A DNA stretch of 5,852 nucleotides from Spirochaetota bacterium (lineage in GTDB: Bacteria > Spirochaetota > Spirochaetia > DSM-27196 > PWMO01), in the NCBI GenBank assembly GCA_009908925.1, contig JAAAOH010000047.1, positions 1-5,852 on the forward strand, written 5' to 3'. Below are positions 5,748 through 5,852 of the stretch, piece after piece; the first letter of the stretch is position 1; every line of letters begins with the position of its first letter. Both the position numbers and the translations under genes were made by a program. The notes below the pieces were generated by a model that was given only the letters and a program-made list of their open reading frames with translations, was not told the origin of the DNA and did no database searches.

Positions 5748-5852
5748 TATCGGATGGCTACTGCTGGCACTCGCGGCGGTGTGGGCGCTTCAACTGGTGC
5801 TCTCGCTGTACCAGTCGAAACGCTTCCACCGCAAAGTCTTCGAGCTCCGGAA
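5740..5852 (+). CDS. gutM: GutM-like (glucitol operon activator family) protein, partial, N terminus only
   Basis: Only the first 37 residues lie in the window; the frame is open to the right edge. The start MANIGW leads into one hydrophobic segment (about residues 4-23, rich in Leu, Ala, Val and Trp), then YQSKRFHRKVFELR. A single N-terminal membrane helix followed by a Q-x-x-RF-x-R-like stretch resembles the GutM (SrlM) family, accessory activators of glucitol/sorbitol PTS operons in enterobacteria and often found beside sugar regulators and sorbitol-type PTS genes. The overlap with the SorC gene by 8 nt and the good ribosome site indicate one transcript. The call rests on a short N-terminal pattern recalled from the family, so another small membrane-anchored protein remains possible. 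The remaining sequence and the next genes would decide. Confidence 0.68.
   Translation, partial: MANIGWLLLALAAVWALQLVLSLYQSKRFHRKVFELR

Overview
This is a GC-rich bacterial window (by eye above 60% G+C in the genes) with an AT-richer divergent control region. Strong GGAGG-type ribosome sites, mixed ATG/GTG starts and sigma70-like promoters are visible. The taxon cannot be fixed from the sequence. The pairing of SorC-type sugar regulators with a GutM-like protein occurs in several anaerobic or fermentative lineages, and no marker gene is present to choose among them.

Minus strand, transcribed from about 4530 down to 12: a compact operon encodes the heterotetrameric type of 2-oxo acid dehydrogenase, E1 alpha (4470-3490), E1 beta (3474-2494) and E2 acyltransferase (2481-1012), most likely pyruvate dehydrogenase (acetoin dehydrogenase is the main alternative). 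A SorC-family sugar-responsive regulator (953-12) follows, separated only by a short gap with a perfect 12-bp GC-rich inverted repeat. The E3 (dihydrolipoamide dehydrogenase) gene is not in the window.

Plus strand, from about 4703: a second SorC-family regulator (4743-5747) overlaps by 8 nt the start of a GutM-like membrane-anchored protein that runs off the right edge (5740-5852+). This pairing suggests that a glucitol/sorbitol-type PTS or another polyol system lies just beyond the window.

The 272-nt region between the two start codons (4471-4742) is the most informative non-coding part. It holds two divergent promoters, each with a perfect TTGACA -35 box. A 16-bp GTGA-N8-TCAC palindrome sits immediately downstream of each -10 box. 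A further pair of related sites lies midway, and half-sites recur at exact 20-bp steps. The simplest reading is one SorC-type regulator controlling both its own sugar-uptake operon and the pyruvate-oxidising complex, tying polyol uptake to acetyl-CoA production. The enzymes belong to well-known families. The less ordinary points are this shared operator array, the tandem E3-binding domains in E2, and the two SorC regulators bracketing the dehydrogenase genes.
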